This document shows, one piece after another, positions 63,297 through 64,000 of a stretch of DNA of 64,000 bases. The DNA lies in the NCBI RefSeq assembly GCF_003003265.1, contig NZ_PVTL01000009.1, positions 1 through 64,000 of the forward strand. The letters run 5' to 3'. A model generated the notes under the pieces. It made no database searches. It had not been told where the DNA came from and saw only the letters and a list, made by a program, of their open reading frames with translations. The stretch is from Glaciihabitans tibetensis (GTDB lineage Bacteria; Actinomycetota; Actinomycetes; Actinomycetales; Microbacteriaceae). A program made the translations under genes and the position numbers. Position 1 is the stretch's first letter. Every line of letters starts with the position of its first letter.

Positions 63297-63733
63297 TCGG
63301 TACTCCTGGGATCTCAGCGGAACGAACGCCAGCACTGGCTTCCGAGAGACGATCTTAGTCCTCGTGATGCGGCAGAACCTCCGGTCGGGTGGGTCGACGT
63401 CGGCGTCGCAAAAAAAGTTGCCGACGGACCAATCCGGTCTTGCGCTGGCTTCGAACCACAGTTGTCGTCGATGCAAGCGACGTTTGTTGAGGAGTCGGCA
63501 AACGTGAACGGCCAGCCCCTCTCGCTCCCCGCCTGGGCTGGAGCTTGTCGCCGACACCTCGTGGAACCGACCCCCGTCTGGTTCCGCGACCGAGTCCCCG
63601 CGCGGAATGCCCCCCAAAAGCCCCGCGCGGGGACTTCCTCTGCCTAACGCGCTCCGTACGACCGTCGATTCGCTGACCGGACAACGAGCGGCCTCCCCCG
63701 ATCCCCGACCGGCCAGTTGCCGAGCTGCCGCGA
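63297..63733. other. lysC upstream region with a GC hairpin
   Basis: This 437-bp gap has no supportable gene. AGTCCCCGCGCGG (63593-63605) and CCGCGCGGGGACT (63623-63635) are exact complements and make a 13-bp stem, possibly ending transcription of the VanZ gene. A smaller inverted pair GGAACC/GGTTCC flanks 63563-63585. The lysC promoter should lie in 63300-63480, with an A/T run near 63410. I see no known riboswitch. Confidence 0.5.
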
Positions 63734-64000
63734 TTACCGGGAGGTCCGGCGCTCTGCTGCGGCGTGCCGACGAGGATGACCCCCATCAACGGCGATGATG
63801 CCGATCGCGAGCAGCACCCCGACTACCGCGCCAACGGTATTCATGAGCCAGTCGTCGGTGTCGCAGGCGCGACCGAGGGCCGGCAGGAGGGCCTGGAGCA
63901 ACTCGATGCCCGCCGACAGTCCCGACACCGCCGCGAGCACCGCCAGTGGGCGACGGAGCCAGAGCGCCCCGAACAGGGACAGCGGCACCATCATGGCGAC
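63734..64000 (-). CDS. VanZ-family membrane protein (partial)
   Basis: The C-terminal 89 or so codons of a VanZ-like protein; the frame continues beyond the window end. The diagnostic segment [20 protein letters not shown] and [20 protein letters not shown] lies between two hydrophobic helices. VanZ proteins affect envelope-targeting antibiotic tolerance in some bacteria; most are uncharacterised. A Met near 63994 is within the domain, not the likely start. Confidence 0.85.
   Translation of the reverse strand, partial: VAMMVPLSLFGALWLRRPLAVLAAVSGLSAGIELLQALLPALGRACDTDDWLMNTVGAVVGVLLAIGIIAVDGGHPRRHAAAERRTSR

Noticed and set aside
63355..63789. 144-codon minus-strand frame upstream of lysC
   Set aside because: Gly/Arg-rich, crosses a strong hairpin, no motif; it overlaps the VanZ gene end.

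Overview
This is a GC-rich bacterial chromosome segment. Gene content and style point to an actinobacterium, probably of the Microbacteriaceae: wall-polymer LCP protein, VanZ, F420/PPOX-type reductase, XRE-cupin regulators, a PutA next to a LysR gene, lysC-asd, and many GTG starts. The family assignment is an inference. I see no rRNA, tRNA, CRISPR array or intact mobile element, but three transposon or gene remnants and an unusual amount of short repetitive intergenic DNA.

Layout. 1-4.6 kb: methylmalonate-semialdehyde dehydrogenase, then an SDR/XRE pair set between two near-identical intergenic repeats. 4.8-9.7 kb: secreted GH30 glycosidase, then a gluconate module (GntR-type repressor, permease, gluconokinase). 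9.8-14.7 kb: Hsp20, a LysR/quinone-oxidoreductase divergent pair, an epoxide-hydrolase-like enzyme abutting an IS30 remnant, and a lipoprotein. 15-20.6 kb: a polar amino-acid ABC importer with a DAO-type flavoenzyme, a beta-hydroxyacid-type dehydrogenase and a DauR-like regulator, best read as a D-amino acid or opine uptake and oxidation operon. 20.6-26.4 kb: cytosolic HtrA-like protease, MarR-NmrA pair, PPOX protein, superoxide dismutase, zinc alcohol dehydrogenase. 26.4-31.7 kb: a zinc ABC importer of the Azt type with a Zur-like divergent promoter and two AztD-like lipoproteins.

31.7-43 kb: a broken dehydrogenase fragment, a flavin monooxygenase with a DUF6081 protein and an XRE regulator, an IstB-like ATPase fragment, an LCP ligase, an XRE-cupin regulator, a complete STAS/anti-sigma kinase/SpoIIE phosphatase partner-switching operon, a GAP-family membrane protein and a NarL-type two-component pair. 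43-50 kb: LysR regulator and bifunctional PutA (proline to glutamate) whose domain junctions carry minisatellites, a repeat-rich spacer, patatin, TauE exporter. 50-55 kb: glyoxalase-like protein, a Doc toxin-antitoxin pair whose toxin lacks the Fic histidine, a MarR repressor whose likely operator fills the promoter spacer of an alpha/beta hydrolase gene, and a thioredoxin-reductase-like/methyltransferase fusion opposite an XRE-cupin gene. 55.7-64 kb: FUSC transporter, SGNH hydrolase, proline-rich surface protein, secreted GH3 enzyme with a His/Gly tail, then lysC-asd (with an internal start for a beta subunit) and the end of a VanZ gene.

The points most worth a second look are the toxin with Tyr in place of the catalytic His, the duplicated AztD chaperone, the D-amino acid/opine operon, the MarR-type operator found at two distant loci, and a window-wide preference for GGATG/CATCC that pulls in otherwise rare codons.
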